Source: Amoebophrya sp. A120 | Lineage: Eukaryota > Sar > Dinophyceae > Syndiniales > Amoebophryaceae | Assembly: GCA_905178155.1 (NCBI GenBank) | Contig: CAJINV010000005.1 | Span: 2,668,054 to 2,732,053, forward strand | DNA: 64,000 bases | Direction of reading: 5' to 3' | Shown here: piece after piece, positions 44,617-55,055 of the stretch | Position numbering within the stretch: the first letter of the stretch is position 1 | Layout: each line of letters opens with the position of its first letter | The notes under the pieces: generated by a model | What the model was told of the DNA's origin: nothing | Databases searched by the model: none | What the model saw: only the letters and a program-made list of their open reading frames with translations | Program-made: the position numbers and the translations under genes

Positions 44617-47600
44617 ATGGTGGTCCTCTCCGCGGCAATATTGTCGAAAAAGAAGACCCTGCTTGCCAGGCAATTCGTCGACATGACCAGACTACGGGTC
44701 GACGGCTTGCTGTCGGCCTTCCCAAAATTAGTCGACTCAGGTACAGCGACCTTCTGGAGATATATGAACATGAACTTTTCATTTTCTTTTGTTCCTCACT
44801 CTTTTCGGTTGTTTAATCCCCCACTGCTTCTGCTGCATTTTCGAAAACAATAGGTCGAAGACTTTCCTCTCGAAGTTCTTCTGATGTGTGGAGACATTTG
44901 TGAATCTTTGTTTTTTCAAATAAATTATGATCATCCATGCATACCTAAAACAGAGAAGGGCAAGGACCATACGTACATCGAGACGGAGTCCGTTCGGTAC
45001 GTTTACCAGCCCATGGAGAAGCTGTTTCTCCTTCTGATCACGAACAAAACCTCCAACATTCTCGAAGACATCGAGACCCTGCGACTCCTGGCAAAAACCG
45101 TGCAGGACGGGTGCAAAAACGTGGCGGTCAGCGAAGAAAGCGTGTTGCAGAATGCTTTCGACATCATCTTCGCCTTCGATGAAGTTATTTCCTTCGGGTA
45201 CTATTTATCATACAGTTACAGACAGGATTCTGAAAACCTTTGAACAAGAAGATCAAGATGATACAACTGATGCGACTCGTGCATGTAGTACAAGGTCATG
45301 GCGCGGGGACAGAGTCCCCGCGCTGCGACCTTGCAGCGAAGAAGAGCCGCACGCGGTGGCTTTTCTTGTCCATGATGCAGAAGGTTTTTCTGTCCTGTGA
45401 GACAGAAAGGGGTGGGCCTGGCGCCCGTGGAGCCGGCGCCCTCAGTAGGGTAAGCGTGCGCCCCGTGGGCTCCGGCCCTATAGGCCATGGCCCGCCCGCC
45501 GGCGCTGTAGGCCACGGCCCGCACATAGGCTACGGCCCGCCATAGGCTACGCCCCGTAGGCTGCGGCCCGTCCATTGGCTGCGACTGGTAGCTCGGCAGG
45601 CTACGGCGCGGCCCCGTAGGCCCTTCGTTCTCCTGTGCCCCGTTGGCGGCCATACAGGAAAGGACCCACCCCGGCGGGGCTGGCGTGCGTACAGGAAAAG
45701 CAAGAGCCGACGCTTCTCGGGCTCCCTCGTCTTTTTGTTTTCTCCTCCCTGTGCCCCGTTGGCGGCCATACAGGAAAGGACCCTCCCCGGCGGGGCTTGT
45801 GAGTGTGGGCGCGCACAGGAAAACAACTGATGCGACTCGTGCATGTAGTATCTGCCATGCAGGACGAGCCAATGTATCAAATGCAAAAATGTCTGGGTCT
45901 GGAATGTTGCCGGCTTTGTCATGCATATTCTGCATGACCCAGGATGTCTGTAATGCACGACCTAGCATCACAGATTTTTGGCGGGCTTCCTGATGCCTAC
46001 TCCGCATGACAAATGCCCTCCCCGCGTAGCACAAACTAGCCTCCTTCTGCTGGTCATGCAATACAGATTTTTTTAGAATCCAAAGTTAGCATCACAAGTT
46101 CCAACCTTCCAGACCCAGACACTTTTACACTTGATACAATGCCAAAGAGAGAAACTCACATCTCATCTCGCTGACCCTTCCTCAGGTACCGGGAGAGCGT
46201 CACTTTGTCGCAGATCAAGCAGTATTTGGAGATGGAATCAAACGATGAAATATCCAGAAAAAAACACCCATCCACATCCAATTTGTCATGCAAAACATAC
46301 AGAAAGTTCTGTGTTTGTCATGCAAAAGATGGATGTGGATGGGTTTTTTTCTGTGGATATGAAAAGCTGGCGCAACGAATCGAACAGAGCAAGATAAACG
46401 AGGCGAAAGAGCTCGCAAAGAAGAAAGCGCTGGAGCTCAGCCCGGACAGGAAAGGCTTCGGCTCAGCCAACATGCCAAAACCCGTGGAAAACGAAATTCA
46501 CAGTATAGCATCATGGAATTAATAAATGATGTTTTGTATCTCGAAGCCCTTGATTTGCGTTTGCGTCTTCTCGATTGTAGTTTTTGTGATACGCAATCAC
46601 AAGATTCTTGGATGCTGCCAAGAAGCTTGATGATCTTCTACTTGTCATTTACAAACCTGAACTTTCTTTTGCCAACTTCTCGTCAGCGCAATTGGAGCAG
46701 ATGAAGCCACCAGTGCAGGAGGTGGAGACAAATTTCGCTGCCGCTGCCGCCGCGGCAACACCAGGAGCGACGAACGCCATTCAGGCAAGCCTGCCAAAAC
46801 GAGGTACTAGAAAAGAACTTAACAATTCGAAAAACTACCTGGATTTCATCAATTTCATCTGTTGAGTCACGTGCTCATTTGATGGCCTGTATTTTGGTTG
46901 TCTGGTGTTGCGTCGTGTGTCCAGCGTAAGAAAACGAAAAGCGTATGAATGCGTTAATAAAGTTCTTATTGCGCCGCAAAAAAATCTAGGTATGCAGCTC
47001 GGCCGAAAAAAGCCAGCACCCGCGGCAGACGCCTTCTCAACAGCAATGGCAACGAACGAGGTACCTGCGCAAGTCGCGGGAAATATGCCAGTTGCACCAG
47101 CAGGCGGGGCGGCAGCTGCGATGGCACCAGGTACACTGATCCCTCAGTACTTGATTTTATTGTGCGTGTTTACCCCCGTGTATAGGTAGATTCGCCTTGC
47201 TTAAGACAAGCACGTGAAAGCAAAACTGCTCGGCAAAAAAATGCATAAAAATTCCAGTTGAGCCACCAAGAGCGCCAGTAAACCCACTCCAAGAGCCAGT
47301 TTCCATTCTTGTGGAAGAAACAGTAGAAGCTGCGCTTGGGGCAGAAGGCGGCCTGCTCGGCGATTTGACGCTGCAAGGAAAGTTCGAGGTACAGGTTTTG
47401 TCTTGCAAAAAAAAATTTTCATGTCGTATCCAAAACTACGATTTATTTGACTTTCATCAAGCGATTGCGTAAGAACTTTCATTCAAGTACAACTGGATAG
47501 CATCTTCGCACCTCTTGCTCTTCGCAGCAAAACAATATTGTCTCCTCAACACTCAGATAACCGTCCACGACGACGCTAAGGCGGACCTTGCGTCCTTTAA

Positions 47601-48530
47601 ACTGAAGCAGCTCAGTCCCAAGTTCAAGTACCGGCTGCATCCGAATCTCAACAAGGCGGCACAAGGGAACAATCTGCTGGAGATCCGCGACCCCACAAAG
47701 AAATACCGCCCCAACGCGGCAGCGGCGCTACTGAAGTGGCAATACAAAGCGGAAGAAGAGGACCTCGTGCCACTTTCGGTACGAAAAGTTTTTTTACGAC
47801 GTAGCCAGCACCCCCCGCTGTCGCACCGATGGATCTGAGTAGCAAAAGCGAATCTGTAGTTAAGCGTGGCTTTCTTGCTGTATCATGCGAGAAAGCCTTG
47901 CTGTTTCGCAATTTTTCCATCAAACGAAACTCAGGTAACCTGTTGGCCAAGTCCAGAAGCCGATGGAGTGCAAATGATCATCCAGTACGAACTTACGGAT
48001 GATAACGCCAAACTCGAGAACATTGTCATGCGAATCCCGACGTCAGGTGGTGTTCCGCAAATAAAGTCCGTCGAAACAGGCGAGGCGTCAATGGTCGGGG
48101 CGGAGTGGCTGCAGTGGTATATGACATACGATGTTGTTTGTTCTTCTATGTGCTTCTATCACAGGACAGTCGATGTGAAGAACACCGTCATGTGGTGGAG
48201 TTTCAACCGGTCATGCTCATGCAGTGGCTACACGACATTCCTTTTTTCTTTTGCGCGCACAGCATGAGAAATCGATACTTCAAGCTCGTAAATTATTCCA
48301 TCCTCCCCCACATCAGGGCCATCCCCAGCATCGACGCGTCCTCGAACGCGGGCACGCTGGAGTTTTTCGCCCGCGTCGACGCCGCCAACATGCTCCCGGT
48401 GCAGGTCCGAGCGTACGCGAGCAAGAGCGTCTGCCCCATGGACATCGAGTCGGTGTACCACCAGTCCTCGCAAGAGGTACTGAAGTACGCGATGACGCAG
48501 CGCTGCGAGTACCAGCTCACCATTGGATAA
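44617..48530 (+). CDS. COPD/ARCN1: Coatomer subunit delta (COPI coat)
   Basis: Assembled exons: 44,617-44,740, 44,954-45,197, 46,186-46,250 plus 46,365-46,502 (split by introner 7), 46,687-46,803, 46,990-47,130, 47,258-47,388, 47,557-47,778, 47,935-48,116 and 48,317-48,530. They total 1,578 nt, 525 residues, against about 510 in animals and yeast. The longin domain includes [36 protein letters not shown] and [11 protein letters not shown]. The linker is Ala/Glu-rich. The mu-homology domain has [35 protein letters not shown] and GTLEFF. The protein is part of the COPI coat that returns cargo from Golgi to ER. Each junction restores a conserved stretch, so the model is firm. The second intron is unusually long (988 bp) and carries two insertions. 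Confidence 0.95.
45263..45850. mobile_element. GC-rich insertion flanked by 28-bp direct repeats in a coatomer intron
   Basis: A 28-nt sequence starting ACAACTGATGCGACTCGTGC is found at 45,263-45,290 and 45,823-45,850. Between them lie 532 bp of GC-rich DNA. It opens with a strong hairpin (45,291-45,333; arms CAAGGTC and GCGCGGGGAC pair with GTCCCCGCGC and GACCTTG) and includes a degenerate ~15-18-bp minisatellite (TAGGCYACGGCCCGC-type, about 45,475-45,625) and a 46-bp segment beginning GTGCCCCGTTGGCGGCCATA repeated at 45,636 and 45,751. Long direct repeats suggest retroposition or a duplication; no coding content was recognised. Confidence 0.65.
45875..46136. mobile_element. Introner-like element 10 (family B, 262 bp) inside a GT-AG intron
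   Basis: Same terminal repeats as element 1 (TATCAAATGC, GTCTGGGTCTGG / CCAGACCCAGAC, TTGATA) and exactly the same length. Exact 5-bp flanking repeat CAATG (45,870-45,874 and 46,137-46,141). It lies within the 988-bp second intron of the coatomer gene and so does not need its own splicing. Confidence 0.9.
46251..46359. mobile_element. Introner-like element 7 (family E, 109 bp) in the coatomer gene
   Basis: Smallest of the set. Starts TATCCAGAAAAAAACACCC and ends GGGTTTTTTTCTGTGGATA, with CATCCACATCC/GGATGTGGATG inside. Exact flanking repeat TGAAA (46,246-46,250 and 46,360-46,364). Excision of 114 nt joins ESNDE to [21 protein letters not shown] and its reverse complement are both present. 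The frame is open through it, so it would add 38 residues absent from other delta-COPs if retained. Confidence 0.88.
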
Positions 48531-49371
48531 CGAACCGCGTACGCAGCTCCTGCTTGTGCAGCTTCCTGGTGGCAGTGATGGTGTTGCCTGTGCGCAGCAC
48601 GACGAAGAATTGAATCGTGACGCGACAAATAAACAAGCGCTCATCAAAATGATGACTGGGATTCCAAGAAAGTTCCAACATAAAGGTACGAGTAACTGAC
48701 CTCAGCGCGACCACGGTCTGTGTATCCCACAAGAAGTGTGCTGAAACTTCCCGCCATAGTTTCAGGTCTACCCCGCGACAAAAACGACCAATTGTGCTGC
48801 TCGTTCTCATGATGATCTGTAAGCAGCATCAGCATGGGTTGAGAAGTAGAAAACTACGAGCACCACCAGTGCCGAATGATCGCCCAGCACGATGAGAGCC
48901 ACCGTGAGTGTCTATGTGGGCGCAGCTCTGCGACTTGCGCAGTGGTTGTCGAGGCAAGTTTCTTTTGTGTTCCTTCGCAGCTCTTTGGTTTTGTCCGCCT
49001 GATCAGGCTCTTCACCTTTTGCATGTGCCCACTTTCTGTTATTGGCGTCGGTCTCAATCGCATTTCGCTCTGGTCTATCAATTTACTCGTCATCTTCAAC
49101 AACGCGAAGCGGCGGTGGAGAAGATTAGTTTATCTTTCCACCTACATCTTCATTTGTTCCTACTTTGTTTCATGAGCACGATTGTGGAGCACCTTGCAGG
49201 GGTGACGCCGAGGAACTTCTGCACCGTATTTAATTTTTTGAAGTTATCCAGATCCAGAATTTATTTAAGTCGACGTAACTTCTAAGAAGTTGAAGTGGTA
49301 GTACTAGTAGTTGTATTTGCATTACTGAATTTCGTCCCGCACCAGAGTTTTCATCTCCGTCGCAGCCCAGT
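48531..49371. other. Intergenic, nothing recognised
   Basis: About 840 bp. A hydrophobic frame at 48,876-49,175 has no recognisable family and does not join to the UNC50 frame. No repeat or RNA gene recognised. Confidence 0.4.
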
Positions 49372-51362
49372 ATGTTACCGCTCCACCTGGAGGACCGCGA
49401 GCCGCCGGACTTCGGCGGCAGCCGCAATCTCACCGAGTATTTGAAGATGGCACTCCGGTACGCCCAACTAGACATCGAGTACACGTTCGCGCAGATGTGG
49501 TACATCCTCGCGAACCCGCGGAAAGTCTACCAGTTGACGAGTTACAGGTACAGGTCGCAGTTATCAGTGGGTGTGTGTGTGTCTTGATGATGTCGCTTTT
49601 TTCCTTACTCAAGAAATCTTTTCCGTCATTCCGAAATAGGTGGTGTCGTGTTATTGTTTTTCACTGATAAAGGTAAATAAAAATAAGCTGCAGAGAGGTG
49701 CAACAAAAATCCATCCTGAAAAAAATTATCAGGAAGCAAACGAAAAACCACTGGAGCCGGGACGACCCAGCTTTTGTGGTTCTCACCGTGCTTTTTCTCT
49801 TCGTCGCAAGCGTCGCCTACGCGTTGGCGTTTCGCGCAAACCTGTTTCGCGTTTTGTTCTACACCATCGGGGTGCACTACGTGCTGCTTGGGCTCGCAAT
49901 CGCCTCGGCCTACACTTACGTCTGCAACAACCATTTGCGGGAAAGGGGCTACAGCCACCACGGCTCCATGGGGGGGCATTACGTAAGGCAGGTAAGGGAG
50001 GAGTCGGTTGTATTTTGAACATATCATCTACATCAATATGATTGGCGCCCTTGATCGAAATGTCTTTTCGTTACCATGAACAATGGCTGCGCCTGCGTAA
50101 GCGTAAGCGCATTCTTGAAATTCAAATTTCGTCATACCACAGAACTACGAGAGCCTGTTCTTATTTGTCTGTCTACATCACAGGAACTCGAATGGCAGTA
50201 CGCGTGGGACGTGCATTGCAACGGATTCATTCACGTCCTGTTGATGGTCTATGTGTTGCAATTTCTGCTCCTCCCGATACTCTACGACGACCAGGGAATA
50301 GGCAGTTTGCTAGACGAGGCCCAGGAGCTCGCCGCAACGGGAACAGCTTCTGCGGTAGCAGGCGGCGCTGCAGCTGCCGGGGTCTCTAATAGTCCCGACG
50401 CGGCAGCAGCCGCGTCTTCCCCCGATCTCGCCGCCGCCGGGATTGGAGCACCAGCAGCCGCATCTGGGGGGACCGGCGCCACGCTGCGTGTTCTGTCTGC
50501 AGCTTCGTCCTCGGCCGTGCAGGCTGCTGCTGGATCGGCGATGGTGGTCGCGCAGAACTATTTCAAAACAGGAGATGGCGGTGCTAGCAGAAGCAGCAGC
50601 AGCTCAGTGCAATCCTCATCTGCTCGCGAAGCACCTTTATCTTCCGGCGATAGAAGCACACTTCAGAGCGAGTCCGGCGCCGGGATTGAACCAGGCACGG
50701 ATTACCTCGTCGATTCTGAGGGCGGCATACCGAGAGAAGTTGGCGAATCTGCAGCGACGACGAAAGACGTAGCTGCTGCGTCCTCACGTGCAGGAGTCGG
50801 ATCCTTTGCTACAATAGCAGCAAGTATCCGCAATCGCATATACCCCGAGGAAAGAATATCAAGACCACGTCGGAGATTACAAGAAGGAGCGGCAAGTAGT
50901 GGCGGAACTGTGCTCGTGGATGCAAGAAGCGATGCAGCTGCGCATTTCGACCCTACTAAGATACGGTCACCGTCCCTGGTATTGATCTGTTAGGTTTCTG
51001 CTAAATGGTTGCATCCAAAAAATATTGAGTGCTGTTTAGCTGAATCGTACTATTAAAAGTGTTGTCATCTTCTCCATCGTGCTCAGAGATTCAATATTTG
51101 GAAGCAGGCAACTTGATCGATGCGTGAAGATCGAATTTTTCATTTTCATGATCAGACCTCCTGTTTCCTCTCGAACCTGCTCTTCGGCTGCTCGCTGCTG
51201 GCGTATTTCTACGTGACAAGCATGGGGTACGCGATGCTGCCCTTCCTCGAGAAGACCGAAGTGCTGCTGTATCCCTGCATCCTATTAGCGCTCCTCATCG
51301 TGCTCTGCGTCTTTCTGCGGATAAACCTCACCGTCTGGTTCGTGTGGATGATATGCGGCTGA
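49372..51362 (+). CDS. UNC50: UNC50/GMH1 homologue, Golgi membrane protein
   Basis: Four exons (49,372-49,547, 49,733-49,991, 50,184-50,978, 51,156-51,362) give 478 residues, with GTA...AG introns in phase. UNC50 hallmarks appear in order: the QLDIEYTFAQMWYILANPRKVYQ helix, YRKQTKNHWSRDDPAFVVL (the RKQTK...WARDDPAF signature, made by splicing), five further hydrophobic segments, ELEWQYAWDVHCNGF (the EWxYAFDVHLN motif), and a final block with MGYAMLPFLEKTEVLLYP. In yeast and animals the protein is a multi-spanning Golgi membrane protein linked to Arf-GEF recruitment and receptor trafficking. Usual length is about 260; here an Ala/Ser/Gly-rich insert of about 220 residues (about 50,290-50,970) sits between two membrane segments. 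The coatomer gene, another Golgi-ER traffic component, is directly upstream, probably by chance. Confidence 0.93.
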
Positions 51363-52403
51363 ACAGCACAGCGGGACGAGGACGACGAGCTGTCCCCGAG
51401 AATAGAAGTTACTTAGACCAGGCATGCATCATGAAGCTGCTGCTGCTGCTGGGCAATGAAACAGCAATAAGGACAACGCAATCGCCGCAGCCGCTACTCC
51501 ATGCGAGGTCCTCGTGCTGTCTGCTCCGTAGCTGCCCTTGGTCACGGACGCTGATCAGACCGCTTGCGCTTGTCGATCGCCAGGCAAGGATAAGAGATGC
51601 GGTTCGAGAATCATGCTGGCGTTCGAGGAAACCAAAACGGGAAACCGCCGCGCGACCAGGCCGAGACTCCGCGCAGCGCATAAAGCAGAAATCGCAGTTC
51701 GGTCACTTCTTGCCACGACAATTTCCTGCTTCCGAGAAGATGGTGATCGATGGCGCAAGCGAGAGGCGGTTGCTCGGGTCGGTGCGCTTCTCAACTTACT
51801 TAGTTGTATCTGTCTATGTAGTAATTGACCGCAAAAGCGCCGCAGTGGTCACACACACGCTCGATGGGACTACAGGTACGGAGAGTGGTCAATTGTTTGC
51901 GGCTGAGTGCAGGACCATATCATAATCATGCACGCACGACAGCTGAATATACCTATTTCTTCAACTTGAACTTCTGCAGCGGCATGCGCTTCTTTCACGT
52001 TCACCCCTGGCTGTAGTACTGCAGCTGCTGTTCCTTAGAGTAAACGTAGGCTGTATTGAATCATGAGACCATTTTCCTTCATTTTCATCTTTTTCTCGAG
52101 CGACAACGTTAACGACGAGGAAGTAAAACCAATGGACGGGGGCAAGAAAAGAAGCTAAAGCCCGGTTTGCGTCGGCGCGTTTTTCGACGGTGAACAGTTC
52201 GCACAAATAAATGCTGAAGATCATTATGATCAAGAGCCCCCAGTGCGCTGATCTAGGGACGGCGATGAATCCTTTTAGCGGAGTAGAGTGAAGAGAAATA
52301 TTTCCAAGAAATAATACGAAGAGCTCAATCTCGTCGTCGTCCAGAAAATCCATTTCGTCACAGCCGAGACAGCGCGACAACTTCGACTTCCTCGCCAAAC
52401 GAC
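51363..52403. other. Intergenic, nothing firm
   Basis: Short frames only. A small block before TAG at 52,014 (FNLNFCSGMRFFH) has a faint likeness to the UNC50 C-terminus and could be an alternative last exon, but no matching donor was identified. Confidence 0.35.
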
Positions 52404-53894
52404 ATGGCCGGCGCTGCAGGAGTAGTTGCAACGACAACGAAAATCGGTTGGGTCGGGCTCGGCCGCATGGGGCACCCAATGGCCGCGCATGTCGGTCGGA
52501 AAATTGGATGGGACCGGCTGAAGGTGTTCGACCCGTCTGAAGCAGCAAGGAAGCTGTTTCACGAGAAGCAGAGCGCTGCTCGCATAGAAGGCGGAGCTCC
52601 TGGTGGTGAAACAAACAGTGAAGCAGGAGGTGCGAGTAGAGCGTGTAGTTCTAGTTATGCTCCTGCATCATCGCCGTCTTCGTCGGGTTCCTCTTTTCAG
52701 CAGCACTGCAAAACGGTCATTGCAGATTCGTTGAAGGAGTTGGACGACTGCAAGGTCGTGTTTCTCTCCGTCCCTACCTCGAAAGAGGTCGCCCAAGTCG
52801 CCGCCGCACTCTACGGGTTGGGAAATAAAGAAGGTGGAGCGAATGCTTCTGGTGCATTCGACGGGCAAAAAGTCCCATCACGATCAGCGGGACAGCAGGA
52901 GTTACAGTCTGAAGCAGCCGACATTAATACCACAGGCAGCCACAAGATTCAGACTCTTCCCCCGCCAGACGCAAATACCAGATTTCTGATCGACTGTTCC
53001 TCGGGGGATTTCGCGGCTACCTGCCAGCTCGGCGCGCTTCTGAAAACTTCCAGAAACGTTCAGCTGATTGATTGCGCGGTGTCCGGGGGGCCGCGGGGCG
53101 CGGAGGCCGGAGAGCTGGCGTCAATGATCGGGGCACCGCGGTTTTCCACTGAGGACGAAAATTCCATCGTGGACGAACTGATTTCGTCTTTTTCGCCCGA
53201 GGCCAAAAAGCACTACTTGAACTGCCTCGGCGCCGGGCACGCGGTCAAATCGGTCAACAACGCGATGAACGCGACCAAACTCGTCATGGCCATGGAGGGT
53301 TTGGTTGCGCTCCAGAAGATTGGCGTCCCGTACGAAACCGCGGTGACGAGCATCAACAAGTCGAGCGGCCGATCGCTGCAGTCGGAAGTGCGAATCCCGG
53401 AGGAAGTCCTGACAAAGCGCTACAACTACGGCTTCGCGGCGGAGCTGATGCACAAAGACTGCCGGCAAGCCCGGTATCTATTTGAGAAAGCGGGGATGAG
53501 AAGTTACGACGTGTCTTTTCCGGTTGTAAAAACACCAGCGACTACTAGCGGCGAACATGTTGTTGACTGTGAAAAAACGACAGCAGCTGCAGCTTCGGAG
53601 CACGAAGAAGATGTGAAAAGTGTCAAGTTGAGAAGAGAGTACGTTTTACCGCAGATCGAGAAAGTCTACGATTCAGCGGTGGAAAAAACGAACGGGGAGA
53701 TTTGCAAACAAGACTACACGAAGATCTGCGAATTTGTGGAAACGGAAGCTGCGGGCGAGAGGGATAAGTTTCAACAAAATCTTCAAAAGATGGCGAACAG
53801 TACTACCCGAGTTGCTCCTGCTGACAATACCGCTTGTGGTGTCAACAGAAACACTGACAGAATCGCGTCCTCCTCTGCTCAGGTGGCGTTGTGA
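52404..53894 (+). CDS. NAD(P)-binding beta-hydroxyacid dehydrogenase (3-hydroxyisobutyrate dehydrogenase-like)
   Basis: A single uninterrupted exon of 496 residues. Residues 18-27, GLGRMGHPMA, are the GxGxMGxPMA dinucleotide-binding loop of this family. VVFLSVPTSKEV, FLIDCSSGD, DCAVSGGPRGAEAGELASMIG (substrate-binding SGG loop), GAGHAVKSVNNAM (catalytic Lys and Asn) and YGFAAELMHKD follow in the expected order. The family oxidises 3-hydroxyisobutyrate, tartronate semialdehyde or glyoxylate-type substrates; the substrate here cannot be decided. Three Ser/Gly-rich inserts (after residues about 55, 135 and 160) and a C-terminal extension of about 110 residues make it longer than the usual ~300. 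No targeting peptide is obvious. It has no introns, unlike all its neighbours, which suggests a retroposed or recently acquired gene. Confidence 0.9.
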   Translation: MAGAAGVVATTTKIGWVGLGRMGHPMAAHVGRKIGWDRLKVFDPSEAARKLFHEKQSAARIEGGAPGGETNSEAGGASRACSSSYAPASSPSSSGSSFQQHCKTVIADSLKELDDCKVVFLSVPTSKEVAQVAAALYGLGNKEGGANASGAFDGQKVPSRSAGQQELQSEAADINTTGSHKIQTLPPPDANTRFLIDCSSGDFAATCQLGALLKTSRNVQLIDCAVSGGPRGAEAGELASMIGAPRFSTEDENSIVDELISSFSPEAKKHYLNCLGAGHAVKSVNNAMNATKLVMAMEGLVALQKIGVPYETAVTSINKSSGRSLQSEVRIPEEVLTKRYNYGFAAELMHKDCRQARYLFEKAGMRSYDVSFPVVKTPATTSGEHVVDCEKTTAAAASEHEEDVKSVKLRREYVLPQIEKVYDSAVEKTNGEICKQDYTKICEFVETEAAGERDKFQQNLQKMANSTTRVAPADNTACGVNRNTDRIASSSAQVAL

Positions 53895-55055
53895 TTAAAT
53901 GCAAGAGGCGAATTTGGACCTAAAAAGTGCCTAAAGACATCACGCAGCTGTTTGGACATGATATTAGAATCACTAGGATGTTAGCTTGTGCTCTGTAGAG
54001 CCTGTTCTGAAAGAACCGGCAACTGTTCATGTTCAACTTCAACAGACGATCCCGCATTACCATTGGAAGATCCAGCTGTGAAGAACGAATTGCAGGCAAA
54101 CGCGCGGCCAATAGAATTAGTTGAGATTGAGCAGGGTTCGGGCTCCTAGAATTGGTTCTCAAAGATCTTTGCTGTTTTACTACTGCTCAACGCGGTGGTT
54201 TATACTTGATTTTTGTCTTTGAAATTTTGCACCCGTAAGTACAATGGTGAGATCCTCCCGATCTTCGCACACAGTTTCAGGGTCCTCAACATCACGACCA
54301 GCCGCAAATTATCGAATCAAAATAACATCCGTTCTTTTTTTAAAATCTCTTGGGCTTGTGTCATGTGGCTGTATTTCTATTTGATCCTTGTTTCTATCCA
54401 AATTGGTAGCTCGTCGAAATCGATTCATTAGATTCTCCTCTACGTTTTCAAGTTCCACAGAAGTAGATTGATCCGAGATACAAAAATGAAGTTGAAAACC
54501 GAAAACGATATAACAGGCACGAGCGCGACGGTATTAGGTTCTGTAGTTCCAAGAACATGATCATGAAGATTTAGTGAGATCTTAGATGTGTCATCGTCAT
54601 GTATGAGCCCAAATAGTATCGTCCAACACCAACTAAACCGGGCCTGGAGTTGTACGACGTTGCCGTCGCTTGCAACAAGCACGACAGGTACGACGACGAG
54701 GACGACCACGACGACGCTCATACTACAAGAATTTGGTATCTTGACCGCTACTGACCATTCCAAATCTTCTATGCGACATTGCCTCATGTACATTCATGAA
54801 TGCAGCGACAGCCACGAGCACGCGAAAAGCTCCCATGCGCCGCCGTCTACCGGGGAACACGAAGAACAACCGCCGACACACGACACGACAGCTGCGTCCC
54901 GATTGTACTACATGCTCCCTCGTGCAGTACGAGAATTAGGGGAAATTGCACTTCTACCTTGGAACAATTCAGAACCACACCACTGTGACTTCATCACCTA
55001 CATTTTGCAGTAAACGACCACTTCTGCGACGAGGACCGTCTACCATCGCGTCACC
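53895..55055. other. Intergenic, nothing recognised
   Basis: About 1.16 kb with short frames. The frame at 54,588-55,013 is low-complexity Thr-rich and looks like chance. No RNA gene or repeat recognised. Confidence 0.4.
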
